Origin: Cyclobacteriaceae bacterium
GTDB lineage: Bacteria > Bacteroidota > Bacteroidia > Cytophagales > Cyclobacteriaceae
Assembly (NCBI GenBank): GCA_012033595.1
Contig: JAAUQL010000006.1
Coordinates: forward strand, 28,264-92,263
Length of the DNA stretch: 64,000 nucleotides
Direction of reading: 5' to 3'
Positions 22,471-32,759 of this stretch are shown piece after piece. The first letter of the stretch is position 1; each line of letters begins with the position of its first letter. The notes under the pieces were generated by a model. The model had not been told where the DNA came from and did no database searches. It worked only from the letters and a program-made list of their open reading frames with translations. Position numbers and translations under genes: made by a program.

Positions 22471-23274
22471 ATGAATAAAGTTGTATTGATCACCGGGGCC
22501 TCTTCGGGCATCGGTTTGGCCATCGCCACTTATCTTGCTCAAAAAGGCCACATCATTTATGGCGCCAGTCGCTCTGCACCTGCCTCAGTACACTTTCGGG
22601 CCATCCAGATAGATGTCACCAACCAGGAAAGTGTACAACATGCCATTGGACAAATCATGGAAAAGGAAGGTCGCATAGATGTGCTCATAAACAACGCGGG
22701 CGTAGGTTCGGTAGGTGCTTTGGAAAAAACCCCAATGGAAGATATCAAAAAGTCTTTTGAAGTCAACACTTTTGGTGTAGTGCGGCTATGCCAGGCGGTA
22801 TTGCCCCATATGCGCGCTCAGGGCGCCGGACTCATCATTAATATGAGCACATTGGGCTCAGCGATAGGATTGCCCTTCAGGTCGTTTTATAGCGCAAGCA
22901 AAGGCGCTATGTCGCTGATTACGGAATCTCTTAGATTGGAGACAGAGGCTTTTGGCATTAAGGCTTGCACCATTCATCCGGGAGAGGTGCGCACCAATAT
23001 AGGTGAACATCGCATCGTATCGACCGGCAGGAACGACGAAACCTATGGCACAGCGATGGGCAAATCGCTGGATGCCCTCACCGAGGCGCTATTGCATGGC
23101 AAAGACCCTGCTTTGTTTGGGCCATTTATCGAAAAATTGATCCATGCCAAAAAAGTAAAAAGAAGCTACCGGATAGGCCATTTCCAGGAATTGCTCGGCG
23201 TCTGGCTCAAAGGGATTTTGCCTTATTATATTTATGAATGGATACTGAGACAATATTTCAAGTCAGAGAATTGA
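22471..23274 (+). CDS. Short-chain dehydrogenase/reductase
   Basis: VVLITGASSGIGLAIATYLA...DVLINNAGVGSVGALE...FYSASKGAMSLITESLRLE. Confidence 0.95.
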   Translation: MNKVVLITGASSGIGLAIATYLAQKGHIIYGASRSAPASVHFRAIQIDVTNQESVQHAIGQIMEKEGRIDVLINNAGVGSVGALEKTPMEDIKKSFEVNTFGVVRLCQAVLPHMRAQGAGLIINMSTLGSAIGLPFRSFYSASKGAMSLITESLRLETEAFGIKACTIHPGEVRTNIGEHRIVSTGRNDETYGTAMGKSLDALTEALLHGKDPALFGPFIEKLIHAKKVKRSYRIGHFQELLGVWLKGILPYYIYEWILRQYFKSEN

Positions 23275-23336
23275 AGCTAAAAGCCATGCTAATCTCAGAA
23301 AACCCAGGCCTCATAGTTCCCGCAAGGTAATGGGGG

Positions 23337-24533
23337 TCATCGCTTCACCATCTCCACCTGAAGGGGCGAGGCCAGTCGGGCAGCAAAATTTTCCAAATAA
23401 GTATCAAATGCACCGGGAAATTCGAATTGATTGCTTTTTGCCCAGGCATATCCTGCATAATAGGTCAATTCTTTTTGTGGCTCGCAAACCACCAACAGGT
23501 TGCTTTGGTCGGTTGCTTCCACACTATTTTCTATGTAAGTCTTGACAAGTGCCGGATTTACCACAATAGCGGTCGAAAGATAGGAATCGTCCTGAGGCTC
23601 CATATATCGAAACCATCCCTGGCTGATATCATAGGCCGATTCGCCCTTTTTATCATGCATCGATATGCCCAAGGTCACATTGGGCAATGCGTCGGCATTG
23701 GCAATGAGTAAGGTGCTTTTGTATAGGTTGCTGCCCAGATCAATAGAAATCCGTTTAATTTCATCCACCTGCATGCTATCGGCCAGCCAGGTGCCATAGT
23801 CCAATTCGAATATGGTTCTGATGGGCCCGTTGGCTATTATGCGCCACGATTCAAAATTTTTTGAGGTATGCAATACGCTGTCTTTCCAAATACCTATACC
23901 CCCGGTTCCGCGACTATCGCCGACATGGTAGTTGTCGAGGCCTTCGCCATGATCTTTGTGGTAAGATTTGCCCTCTTCCAGGTCTTGTTTGTACCATTTA
24001 TCGATGATCGGATAGTCCACCCGCTTGAGCCAGCAATCAATTCCGCTGGAGAGCGTGCCACCTTTTGCTCCAGATTCGGTGATTTCCTGTGCTCGGGGTC
24101 CATAGGTTCTAAATGCCACCCGGTCGTTTTCCCAGGCGAAATCGTCGATACGCTCCGGTACAAAACGGCCATAGGTAGAAATGGAAGAAACTGACATGGT
24201 ATCTGGTTGATCGACTCCATGCAGCATGTATTGCTTGCTTTCCCCTGCTTCTATATCGCATTGAAAAATCAATTGATCATATTTGCCATCGATATCCAGA
24301 TCGATCAATTGGCTGCGCACTTGCTCCTGACCGGCGCTACCTTTCACCATGAGTTGTTCCGGAGAATATACCGCCAACAGATTGTCAAGCAGGCTCAAAT
24401 CGACTTCAATGGTTTCATTTTGTCTGGCTATATCCAATTTGTTGCTTATGTTTATCTCTACTACCGGTGAAGGCTCACACGCGCAAAAAAGTACAATGAA
24501 CGAAATCGAAAGGGACATTTTAATGGCAGACAT
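23337..24533 (-). CDS. DUF4861-type lipoprotein
   Basis: Signal with FIVLFCACEPSPV; YGRFVPERIDDFAWENDRVAFRTYGP...GSNLYKSTLLIANADALPNVTLGISMHDKKG. Confidence 0.75.
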   Translation of the reverse strand: MSAIKMSLSISFIVLFCACEPSPVVEINISNKLDIARQNETIEVDLSLLDNLLAVYSPEQLMVKGSAGQEQVRSQLIDLDIDGKYDQLIFQCDIEAGESKQYMLHGVDQPDTMSVSSISTYGRFVPERIDDFAWENDRVAFRTYGPRAQEITESGAKGGTLSSGIDCWLKRVDYPIIDKWYKQDLEEGKSYHKDHGEGLDNYHVGDSRGTGGIGIWKDSVLHTSKNFESWRIIANGPIRTIFELDYGTWLADSMQVDEIKRISIDLGSNLYKSTLLIANADALPNVTLGISMHDKKGESAYDISQGWFRYMEPQDDSYLSTAIVVNPALVKTYIENSVEATDQSNLLVVCEPQKELTYYAGYAWAKSNQFEFPGAFDTYLENFAARLASPLQVEMVKR

Positions 24534-24627
24534 AACAAACTGGTTTGATAAGAAAAAATGGATATAGGCATTACTGCTCGCAATAAAGTGATTTTTTTGT
24601 ATTTCTACTACTTTTCATATTTGTAAT

Positions 24628-25485
24628 ATGCACAGCAATTTCAAAAGTGAAATCCTTACTTTTCTGCTACTATTATCAAAGGAGGCGGGTTTGCACCTTA
24701 TCGAAATCGCAGGGCCTGATGACGATTTTTTGTACATTCCGAAGATAGACCGAGCCATAATTTTCCATAGCATCGGATTGGCAACCCATGATGAACGGAC
24801 TGCCTTACACCATCTGCACATCGATGGCAGGCATATACCGGTGGTGCATCTTTGGGAAGACCAGTGGCAATACCATACCGCCAAAGTAAAATCACGCCTA
24901 AGATCCATGCTTGGCTTGTCAGTGAAGATACACGGACGACAAACACGCGTGGTGGAACTAAGGAATGATGAATTGTTGCACTTTTTAAAACAAAATCATA
25001 TGCATGTGCCCATTAGGGCAAAATATAAATATGGATTGATGAAGGGTGATCAGCTGGTAGCCGTGATGTCATTTGGCAAAGCGCTGTACATGCACCGCGA
25101 AAACGTCCCTTTCGAATCTTTTGAATTGCTGCGCTTTTGCAATGCCCTCAATCTGACCGTCGTAGGAGGGTTTAGCAAGTTGTTGAGCCACTTTGTCGGC
25201 CTGGCCTCTCCAGAGCACATCATGAGCTACATAGATGCAGACTGGTCTGAGGGACATGCCTTCGCCGCCGTGGGATTCCGGCAGGTGGACACCTTGCCCG
25301 AAATGGAGCTGTGGCTCAACCAGAAAACCGGGGAGCGGGAATATCCGCACATGGTGATGAAAACGCATGAAAAACCCGATAGCATGCTCAGCGACCCAAA
25401 AGCACTTCAACTATTTTTGCAAGCGCATGGCTATGCCAGAGTGTACAACTCGGGGAGCTATAAATATACGCTCAGGTTACGCTAA
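24628..25485 (+). CDS. Protein resembling C-terminal regions of phage VSR-like/homing endonucleases
   Basis: VVHLWEDQWQYHTAKVKSRLRSMLGLSVKIHGRQTRVVELRNDELLHFLKQNHMH...KYGLMKGDQLVAVMSFGKALY...ELLRFCNALNLTVVGGFSKLLSHFV...HIMSYIDADWSEGHAFAAVGFRQV...GYARVYNSGSYKYTL. Confidence 0.55.
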   Translation: MHSNFKSEILTFLLLLSKEAGLHLIEIAGPDDDFLYIPKIDRAIIFHSIGLATHDERTALHHLHIDGRHIPVVHLWEDQWQYHTAKVKSRLRSMLGLSVKIHGRQTRVVELRNDELLHFLKQNHMHVPIRAKYKYGLMKGDQLVAVMSFGKALYMHRENVPFESFELLRFCNALNLTVVGGFSKLLSHFVGLASPEHIMSYIDADWSEGHAFAAVGFRQVDTLPEMELWLNQKTGEREYPHMVMKTHEKPDSMLSDPKALQLFLQAHGYARVYNSGSYKYTLRLR

Positions 25486-25528
25486 CCCAGGGATGCCTGC
25501 AAAGGGAAATATTTGCTGAACGGCTTTT

Positions 25529-26371
25529 CTATTTACCTACCAGTTCAGGATGTTCCGAGTGGATCAATTGTGAAATTTCCTCATCGAACTGTGCCAGATA
25601 AAGTGTCTTGGCTTCTGAAAGTGCTTCTATGGTGAGGCCTTTGGCTCCCCTCAGATCTGCCTTGTAGAGGTTGGCATTGGTAAAATCTGACCCGGTAAGG
25701 TATGCTCCCTGCAAATTGGCCTCCATCAGAAAGGCATTGGTAAAGTCTGCCTTGATCAAAAAGGCCTTTTCAAAGTTGGCTTTTATGAGATAGGTATCTC
25801 TGAATATAGCTCCATTGGCATAGGCCTTGCAAAGTAGCGACTGGTTCATATTGCAGTTCTCAAAATTGGTCTGGTTGAGGCGTGCACCTTCCAGGTTTAC
25901 ATCTATCAAGGCAGAATTGAAGAGGTTGGCATAGTTCAGGTTGGCACCGATCAACTTTACGTAATTGAGATTGGTTTTTACCAGATACGAATGTGCCAGG
26001 TTGATATTGTACAGTTTGTGGCGGTTTAGCCGCTTGATGTTTCCTACCGTCCTGAATGCCGCCTCTTGCGATTCCCAAAGCCGAAAGTCATCGATCTCAT
26101 CTTTGTAGGCCCTGATCCTCGACCTTTTTTCCCCGGTTTTATTTAGCCAGAATATCAAAATACCGATCACGGCTATGTCGAAGATCATGCCGTGGGCTTC
26201 GGCAAGCACCTGGCCATAAAAGGAGTAGAAGTTGTCGCGATAGTAAGTGGCACTAAGGCTAAGCACAATGACGCTTACAAAAACCAGTACAATGGTAGAA
26301 GTCAAAATGGGTTTTTCTGATATAGAATAAACCTTTTTTCCCAATTCATTTATCCACTCGTTAAGTTTCAT
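25529..26371 (-). CDS. Pentapeptide-repeat membrane protein
   Basis: Two N-terminal TM segments, then LIGANLNYANLFNSALIDVNLEGARLNQTNFENCNMNQSLL...ANLYKADLRGAKGL. Confidence 0.92.
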   Translation of the reverse strand: MKLNEWINELGKKVYSISEKPILTSTIVLVFVSVIVLSLSATYYRDNFYSFYGQVLAEAHGMIFDIAVIGILIFWLNKTGEKRSRIRAYKDEIDDFRLWESQEAAFRTVGNIKRLNRHKLYNINLAHSYLVKTNLNYVKLIGANLNYANLFNSALIDVNLEGARLNQTNFENCNMNQSLLCKAYANGAIFRDTYLIKANFEKAFLIKADFTNAFLMEANLQGAYLTGSDFTNANLYKADLRGAKGLTIEALSEAKTLYLAQFDEEISQLIHSEHPELVGK

Positions 26372-26402
26372 CTATTCCACCTTAATAGCCCCTTCATTAT
26401 TC

Positions 26403-27341
26403 TCACACTAATTTAAGTGCTTTAATTTTTTCGCCAAGTGTTTCACTGATTTTAATATAAGACTCTACAGTCCAGCCGGCTACATGGGGCGAAAACAGCA
26501 CATTGTCCATCTCAAAGAGGGTCGCCATGTGCTTTTCCTGAGCTTCAGTAAGTTTCGACATTTTTTCATTCTCTAGCACATCCAGACCCGCAGCCAGTAT
26601 TTTTCCCGAGTTTAGGTATTTTACCAGGGTTTCCAATGGCAATATTTCGCCTCGTGCTGTATTGAGTAAGATAATGTTGTTTTTAAAACTTTCTATAAAC
26701 GGATCATTGACCATAAACCGGGTCTCCGCCGTGAGGGGAACATGAAAGCTCACGATATCGGCACGGTCAAAGAATTCCTCCAGACTTACTTCTTCGACGT
26801 TGTCGTTGCCAAAACCAGATTTATATTTATCGTAGGCGATTACCTTACAACCAAAGCCCGCCAAACGGCTCGAAACGGCCTCGCCCATGTAGCCAAAACC
26901 AAAAATACCGAAGGTTCGGTGTTTCAATTCCACTCCCCTGTTGCCTTCGCGATCCCAGGTTTTATGTCTGATCTGCAAATCCGCCACGCGCAATTTGTTG
27001 ATCAGATTAAGCAACATACCCAGGGTGTGTTCTGCCACTGCATCCCGGTTGCCTTCCGGGGCGTTGAGCAGCACAATGTTGCGGCTCTCGGCAAATTCCA
27101 CATCGACCAGATCCATACCCGCGCCCGACCGGGCAATAAATTTCAGGTTTTCGCCGGCGAGTATCAGTTCTTTGTCTGCCGGAGTTTTGCTTCTCATGAT
27201 CACCCCGGTGTAGGCTTTGAGCGATTGCAATATACCCATGCGATCTATTTTGGGCAGATAATGTACTTCGTAGCCGGCATCTTCGAGCATGGGGATGATA
27301 CATTCATGTATAGATTCGGTTATCAGTATTTTTGGTTTCAT
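26403..27341 (-). CDS. D-3-phosphoglycerate dehydrogenase-like 2-hydroxyacid dehydrogenase
   Basis: FIARSGAGMDLVDVEFAESRNIVLLNAPEGNRDAVAEHTLGMLL...TFGIFGFGYMGEAVSSRL...IILLNTARGEI. Confidence 0.93.
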   Translation of the reverse strand: MKPKILITESIHECIIPMLEDAGYEVHYLPKIDRMGILQSLKAYTGVIMRSKTPADKELILAGENLKFIARSGAGMDLVDVEFAESRNIVLLNAPEGNRDAVAEHTLGMLLNLINKLRVADLQIRHKTWDREGNRGVELKHRTFGIFGFGYMGEAVSSRLAGFGCKVIAYDKYKSGFGNDNVEEVSLEEFFDRADIVSFHVPLTAETRFMVNDPFIESFKNNIILLNTARGEILPLETLVKYLNSGKILAAGLDVLENEKMSKLTEAQEKHMATLFEMDNVLFSPHVAGWTVESYIKISETLGEKIKALKLV

Positions 27342-27388
27342 GTCGTCGTTAAAGCAATAGTTAAAGTTTGATTATGGATTAAGATTAT

Positions 27389-28750
27389 TTAAAACTGGTA
27401 TAAGAGGTGGGCCACCATAAAATACACCCCAAGGCCGATCAGGTCGATGGTGGTGGTGATAAAGGGCCCTGATGCCAATGCGGGGTTAAAGCCCATCTTG
27501 TCGAGTACCAGTGGGATAAGCGTGCCTAAAAGCGAGGCGAGTATCACGACTGTGAACAGGGCACAACCTACAATAAAGGCCAACTTGCTGTCATAAGAAA
27601 AATACACGAAAACATACACAAGCCCGGCCAGAACCAGCCCGTTCAGGATGGCAACAAATATGGTTTTGAAAAATTTTTGCCACAGGCTCGATTCGAAAAC
27701 GTTGATAGAAGCGAGACTTTGAACAACCAAAGCCGACGATTGGATACCCACATTGCCCCCCGTGGCTATAATGAGCGGAATAAAAAACGCCAATGAGGCA
27801 ACCTTGAGCAGGTCTTCTTCAAAAAAACCAATAAAACGGGCTCCGGTCAGTCCACCGATCAAGCCTATGATGAGCCAGGGCAGGCGGGCGCGTGACAGTA
27901 CCCACACACTATCATCTTCCTCTACATCTTCGGCAATACCCGCCATCAGTATCCTTTCCTGATCGGCTATTTCCGTTATTACGTCAATAATATCATCGAC
28001 GGTGATTCGGCCTACCAGCTTTCCCTGCACATTGATAACCGGCACCGACTCCAGGTCATATTTCTGGATGAGTTCGGCTATTTCTTCTTCCTTTTGGTAG
28101 GTATAGATAGAAATCACGTCCGACTTGTATATGTCGGCGATTTTTGCATTGGATTTGGCAATAATAATTTCCTTGAGCGATACCCGCCCCAGGAGGGTGT
28201 CGTTGTCGTCAACCACATACACCCCGTATATTTTTTCTACATTTTCGGCCTGTCGGCGAATCTCTGCGACGCACTCCACCACATTCCAGTTCACATTGGC
28301 CTTGATCAATTCCTTGGCCATTAGGCCGCCGGCACAGTCTTCATCGTAGCGTAAGAGCTCTATAATGTGGCTGGCCTTTTCAGGGCTTTTAATATTGGCA
28401 ATGACTTCTTCCCTGACCTTTACCGGCAGTTCATTGAGTATATCGGCGGCATTGTCAGTCTCTATGTTGTCGATATAATCGGCAATTTCATGTGGTTTGA
28501 ATACCGTCAGAAATTTAGATCGCGTATATTCATCGAGGTCTTCGATGACGGCAGAAGCCACATCTTTGTCGAGCAGTTGCAACACCAGTTTCGATTGGTC
28601 GGCACTGAGTTCTTCGAGGAGCGAAGACACATCTTCGTGGCGTACCTGTTCGAGGCTTTCGCGGATAAAGGCAAAATCACCGGCCTCAATGGCTTCTAAT
28701 ATCCGCTCGAGGAATTCCTGCGTGAGTTCGAATGGGGCTACTTTTTCCAA
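27389..28750 (-). CDS. mgtE: Magnesium transporter MgtE
   Basis: MgtE N domain, CBS pair (IYKSDVISIYTYQKEEEIAELIQKYDLESVPVINVQGKLVGRITVDDIIDVI) and 5 TM helices. Confidence 0.95.
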   Translation of the reverse strand: MEKVAPFELTQEFLERILEAIEAGDFAFIRESLEQVRHEDVSSLLEELSADQSKLVLQLLDKDVASAVIEDLDEYTRSKFLTVFKPHEIADYIDNIETDNAADILNELPVKVREEVIANIKSPEKASHIIELLRYDEDCAGGLMAKELIKANVNWNVVECVAEIRRQAENVEKIYGVYVVDDNDTLLGRVSLKEIIIAKSNAKIADIYKSDVISIYTYQKEEEIAELIQKYDLESVPVINVQGKLVGRITVDDIIDVITEIADQERILMAGIAEDVEEDDSVWVLSRARLPWLIIGLIGGLTGARFIGFFEEDLLKVASLAFFIPLIIATGGNVGIQSSALVVQSLASINVFESSLWQKFFKTIFVAILNGLVLAGLVYVFVYFSYDSKLAFIVGCALFTVVILASLLGTLIPLVLDKMGFNPALASGPFITTTIDLIGLGVYFMVAHLLYQF

Positions 28751-29520
28751 AGCTCGATTTTTTTTGTCAAATGTATAAAATCATCCACGGATAGTTGTTC
28801 GGCCCGTTTGTCAAAAATGGGATCCATGGTAATTTCTACTGGCAAAAGTATCGGTTTTAGGGCATTGCGCAATGTCTTACGCCTGTTTTGGAAACCCTGT
28901 TTTACTATTTTTTTAAAAAGATCTTCATCGCACCCCAGGGTAAGCTCTTCTTTGCGGCTGAGCCTGATCACTGCCGAATCTACCTTAGGCGGCGGAATAA
29001 ATACCCCTGGCGAGACTTTGAACAACAATTTGGCATGGTAATACGCTCCGATCAAAACGCTCAATATGCCATAAGTTTTGTTGCCATGTGGCGCACATAT
29101 ACGGTCTGCTACTTCTTTTTGTATCATGCACACCACTTCCTTCACTTGATGACGCTGATCGATGATGCGAAAAAATATCTGACTGGAAATATTGTATGGG
29201 AAATTGCCAATAATGGAAAGGTCTTCGGAGGTCATATCTGCAAGCTGAAGTTTCAAAAAATCGCCTTCGATGATTTGAAGTGCGTTCTGATCAAAATTTG
29301 CGCGCAGGTATGCGACAGATTCCCGGTCTATTTCTATGAGCATAAGCTTGCGCCCCCGCTCCTGCATCAAATATTTGGTAAGCACACCGGTACCAGGCCC
29401 TATTTCGAGCACCGTTTCCTGTGCCGACGACTCGTTCAGGGCAGTGGCAATTTTATGTGCTATGTTTTGATCTTTGAGGAAATGTTGACCCAAAAACTTT
29501 TTTGGCCTTACTTCATGCAT
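28738..29520 (-). CDS. rsmA: 16S rRNA (adenine1518-N6/adenine1519-N6) dimethyltransferase
   Basis: MHEVRPKKFLGQHFLKDQNIAHKIATAL...VLEIGPGTGVLTKYL...NFPYNISSQIFFRI. Confidence 0.96.
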   Translation of the reverse strand: MHEVRPKKFLGQHFLKDQNIAHKIATALNESSAQETVLEIGPGTGVLTKYLMQERGRKLMLIEIDRESVAYLRANFDQNALQIIEGDFLKLQLADMTSEDLSIIGNFPYNISSQIFFRIIDQRHQVKEVVCMIQKEVADRICAPHGNKTYGILSVLIGAYYHAKLLFKVSPGVFIPPPKVDSAVIRLSRKEELTLGCDEDLFKKIVKQGFQNRRKTLRNALKPILLPVEITMDPIFDKRAEQLSVDDFIHLTKKIELWKK

Positions 29521-29622
29521 ATTATATTTACGTCTAAATTGCAGCTGCAAATTGCAGATTATTCTGAGCAATCAGGTTTCATTCATCAAAAAATATAGAT
29601 TTTCACCTACCGCAAGCCATCT

Positions 29623-30660
29623 ATGGAAGCAGCACAAAAAAGAAATAAAGCAGATAAGCCCGTCATCGGCATCAGTATTGGCGACATCAATGGCATAGGT
29701 CCGGAAGTGATCATCAAAGCACTGGCCGACCAGCGTGTGCTCGACCACGTGACTCCGGTGGTATTCGGCTCGGCCAAAGTGCTCTCCTACTACCGCAAGC
29801 TGTTGAAATTTGATGATTTTCATTTTACCCAAATCAAAAACATAGATGAATTGAGCCCCAAAAAGGTGAACGTGATCAATTGCTGGAATGAGTTGGTGGA
29901 GATCAAAACAGGGCAAGTGACCAAAGAGGCGGGCAACTGTGCGTATTTGGCATTACGGGAAGCGATCAACTACCTGAAGGAAGACAAAATCGATGCAATT
30001 GTCACGGCGCCTATCAATAAGAAAAACATACAAAGGCCAGACTTTAACTTTGTAGGCCATACTGATTTTGTTAGTGAGGAGCTGGGCACCAAAGAAAATC
30101 TGATGCTGATGGTAGCCGAAGAATTGCGCGTCGGGGTGGTTACCGCCCATGTGCCCATTGGCGAAGTGAGCGCCGGCCTAAGCAAAGAAACCATAGAGAG
30201 CAAGCTCAATATTTTGCTCAATACCCTCAAAAAAGACTTTGGAATCAACAAGCCCCGGGTGGCCTTGCTCGGGCTCAATCCACATGCCGGCGAAGAAGGA
30301 TTGCTGGGTCGGGAAGAGCAGGACATCATTTCACCATTGATAAAAGACTACAAAGACAGAGGACATCTGGTCTTTGGACCTTTTCCTGCCGATGGTTTTT
30401 TTGGTACCATGCAACAGAAAAAATTTGATGCCATACTGGCCATGTATCACGACCAGGGTCTTATCCCCTTTAAGATGCTTGCGTTTGAGCATGGGGTCAA
30501 TTTTACTGCTGGCATTCCCAAAGTACGCACCTCCCCCGACCATGGCACCGCCTATGGCATAGCCGGAAAAAATGAAGCTGACCCCCTGTCGATGCGCGAA
30601 GCAATTTATTTGGCATCTAACACGGTAAAAATCAGGAACATGAATGAGGGAAACGATTAA
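29623..30660 (+). CDS. pdxA: 4-hydroxythreonine-4-phosphate dehydrogenase
   Basis: PVIGISIGDINGIGPEVIIKAL...FVGHTDFVSEELG...LGLNPHAGEEGLLGREE...MYHDQGLIPFKMLAFEHGVNFTAGIPKVRTSPDHGTAYGIAGK. Confidence 0.97.
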   Translation: MEAAQKRNKADKPVIGISIGDINGIGPEVIIKALADQRVLDHVTPVVFGSAKVLSYYRKLLKFDDFHFTQIKNIDELSPKKVNVINCWNELVEIKTGQVTKEAGNCAYLALREAINYLKEDKIDAIVTAPINKKNIQRPDFNFVGHTDFVSEELGTKENLMLMVAEELRVGVVTAHVPIGEVSAGLSKETIESKLNILLNTLKKDFGINKPRVALLGLNPHAGEEGLLGREEQDIISPLIKDYKDRGHLVFGPFPADGFFGTMQQKKFDAILAMYHDQGLIPFKMLAFEHGVNFTAGIPKVRTSPDHGTAYGIAGKNEADPLSMREAIYLASNTVKIRNMNEGND

Positions 30661-30729
30661 ATAAATATATTTTTCTTTATTTTTTAAATTTAATATATCT
30701 AAATTTGCGCTCTGAAAAATTGGGAGGGG

Positions 30730-31248
30730 ATGAAATTGCTCAAAAACTTCGATATTGACATATCAAAATTAAACTTGGGGCGGTTTGAATATTCTTTTCA
30801 GATACAAGATTCGTTCTTTGAATTGTTTGATCACAGTATCCTGGATCAGGGAAAGCTAGAGGCCAAAGTGGTATTGGAAAAAAACAGTACCTTTATCAAT
30901 CTGCATTTCCATATCACAGGAAGCACCAGGCTGGTATGCGACCGCAGTCTCGATGTATTTGACTATGCGCTTGAAACAGAAAATGAGCTTGTGCTGAGAT
31001 ACGGGGAAGAAGACATGGTGCTGTCGGAGGAGATAGAGATTATCTCAGATAAAACCCAGACCATCAACGTGGCCAACTATATATATGAGTTTATAAGTGT
31101 GGCCATACCGATGAAAAAACTGCATCCGCGCTATGCCAATGAGCCTGAAGCTGATCAAATAATCTATTCATCGGAAGATGAGCATCAAGAAGAACCTGAA
31201 ATTGACCCAAGGTGGAGTGAATTAAAAAAATTAAAGCATAAAGAATAA
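30730..31248 (+). CDS. DUF177 / YceD family protein
   Basis: Located upstream of rpmF; LHFHITGSTRLVCDRSLDVFDYALETENELVLRYGEE. Confidence 0.9.
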   Translation: MKLLKNFDIDISKLNLGRFEYSFQIQDSFFELFDHSILDQGKLEAKVVLEKNSTFINLHFHITGSTRLVCDRSLDVFDYALETENELVLRYGEEDMVLSEEIEIISDKTQTINVANYIYEFISVAIPMKKLHPRYANEPEADQIIYSSEDEHQEEPEIDPRWSELKKLKHKE

Positions 31249-31259
31249 AAAAGTAAGCT

Positions 31260-31451
31260 ATGGCACATCCTAAAAGAAAAATCTCGAGAACCAGAAGGGA
31301 CAAGCGCAGAACGCACAAGAAATTGACAGAGAAAAATTTGGTGGTTTGCCCAACTACAGGAGAACTTCATATGCCGCACAGGGCATTCTGGTACGAGGGT
31401 AAACTCTACTACAAAGGCAAATTAGTAATGGAGAAAGAGGTATTGGCCTAA
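31260..31451 (+). CDS. rpmF: 50S ribosomal protein L32
   Basis: [56 protein letters not shown]. Confidence 0.97.
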   Translation: MAHPKRKISRTRRDKRRTHKKLTEKNLVVCPTTGELHMPHRAFWYEGKLYYKGKLVMEKEVLA

Positions 31452-31476
31452 AAAAATGTCAAACCAGTAAAAATCT

Positions 31477-31497
31477 AGGGAACGTGAGTTCCCTTTT
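31477..31497 (+). terminator. Rho-independent terminator after rpmF
   Basis: aGGGAAC-GTGA-GTTCCCtttt: 6-7 bp perfect stem followed by T-run. Confidence 0.75.
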
Positions 31498-31676
31498 CAT
31501 TTGGTTCAACATAAAATGATGCCTTTGAAAAGCGATCTTTGACCTGATATTTTTTAATGCAATTGAGGTGGTATGGGAGTAAATGCCCCTGGATTACAGG
31601 CGATGGCTCTCACGATTTGCATAAAACACATTTTTATTTCCACATTAGATTCATAAATTTAAACGTAAATTAGAAT

Positions 31677-32239
31677 ATGGCTACAACGGCAGATTTTAAG
31701 AATGGCTTATGCCTTGAATTCAACAACGATCTATATACCATAGTAGAATTTCAACATGTAAAGCCCGGCAAAGGAGGCGCTTTTGTACGCACCAAGTTGA
31801 AAAATCTAAAATCGGGACGAGTTATCGAAAACACCTTTAATTCCGGCGTGAAGATTACTACTGCACGCATAGAGCGCAGACCGCACCAGTTTTTGTATAG
31901 CGACGATTTTGGTTACCATTTATGGATGCATCTACCTTTGAGCAGGTCGGACTACCCGAAGCCATGATCGAAGGGCACCAGTTTCTGAAAGAAGGCCAGG
32001 AAGTGGACGTGCTGTTTCATGCCGAAACAGAAACTGCCCTGAGTGTCGAACTGCCATCGTTTGTGATTTTAAAAATCGTATATACCGAACCGGGTATCAA
32101 AGGCGATACCGCCACCAACGCCACCAAACCTGCCAAATTAGAAACCGGTGCAGAAATACAAGTGCCTTTGTTCATCAACGAAGACGAGGTGATCAAAGTA
32201 GATACCAGAACCAATTCATACTACGAACGAGTTAAATAA
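31677..32239 (+). CDS. efp: Elongation factor P (one frameshift)
   Basis: ORFs 31677-31967 + 31922-32239: [48 protein letters not shown] then (after restoring one T) [19 protein letters not shown]...[13 protein letters not shown]. Confidence 0.96.
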
Positions 32240-32244
32240 TATAT

Positions 32245-32724
32245 ATGAAAGCAAAAGAGATTATTGAACTAATTGATTTTATTTCAAATTCCGGCCTTGA
32301 TGAAGTAAACATCGAAACCCAGGAATTCAAAATTGCTGTTAAAAAGAGTTCTTCACTTAGCGCCCCCGTAGCAAGCAACGCAGCGCCGACGCCAGCTACT
32401 ACCCACTTGCCCGAAAGATCAGTCTCCATACCAAGCCCCGCAGTGGAAGTGGCATCAGCACGGGTAGCCGAAAAACCCAACAAACACGTAGAGATAAAAT
32501 CGCCAATGATCGGCACCTTCTATCTCACACCAAATCAAGGCGCAGAACCTTTTGTAAAAGAAGGTGATACCGTAAAAGTAGGCCAAACGGTCTGCATCGT
32601 GGAAGCCATGAAGCTATTCAATGAAATAGAGTCAGAATACTCTGGCAAAATTGTAAAAATACTGGTAGACAATGCCTCACCCATAGAGTTTGATCAGCCA
32701 CTCTTTATTGTCGATCCGTCATAG
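32245..32724 (+). CDS. accB: Acetyl-CoA carboxylase biotin carboxyl carrier protein
   Basis: IKSPMIGTFYLTPNQGAEPFVKEGDTVKVGQTVCIVEAMKLFNEIESEYSGKIVKIL; EAMKL biotinylation motif. Confidence 0.97.
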   Translation: MKAKEIIELIDFISNSGLDEVNIETQEFKIAVKKSSSLSAPVASNAAPTPATTHLPERSVSIPSPAVEVASARVAEKPNKHVEIKSPMIGTFYLTPNQGAEPFVKEGDTVKVGQTVCIVEAMKLFNEIESEYSGKIVKILVDNASPIEFDQPLFIVDPS

Positions 32725-32759
32725 TATCCCTGTATTTTTCAATACCTTAATCCAACATC

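Noticed and set aside
25529-26371. Pentapeptide-repeat protein as a quinolone-resistance (Qnr-like) factor
   Set aside because: It has N-terminal membrane helices and lacks the Qnr organisation; pentapeptide repeats alone do not support it.
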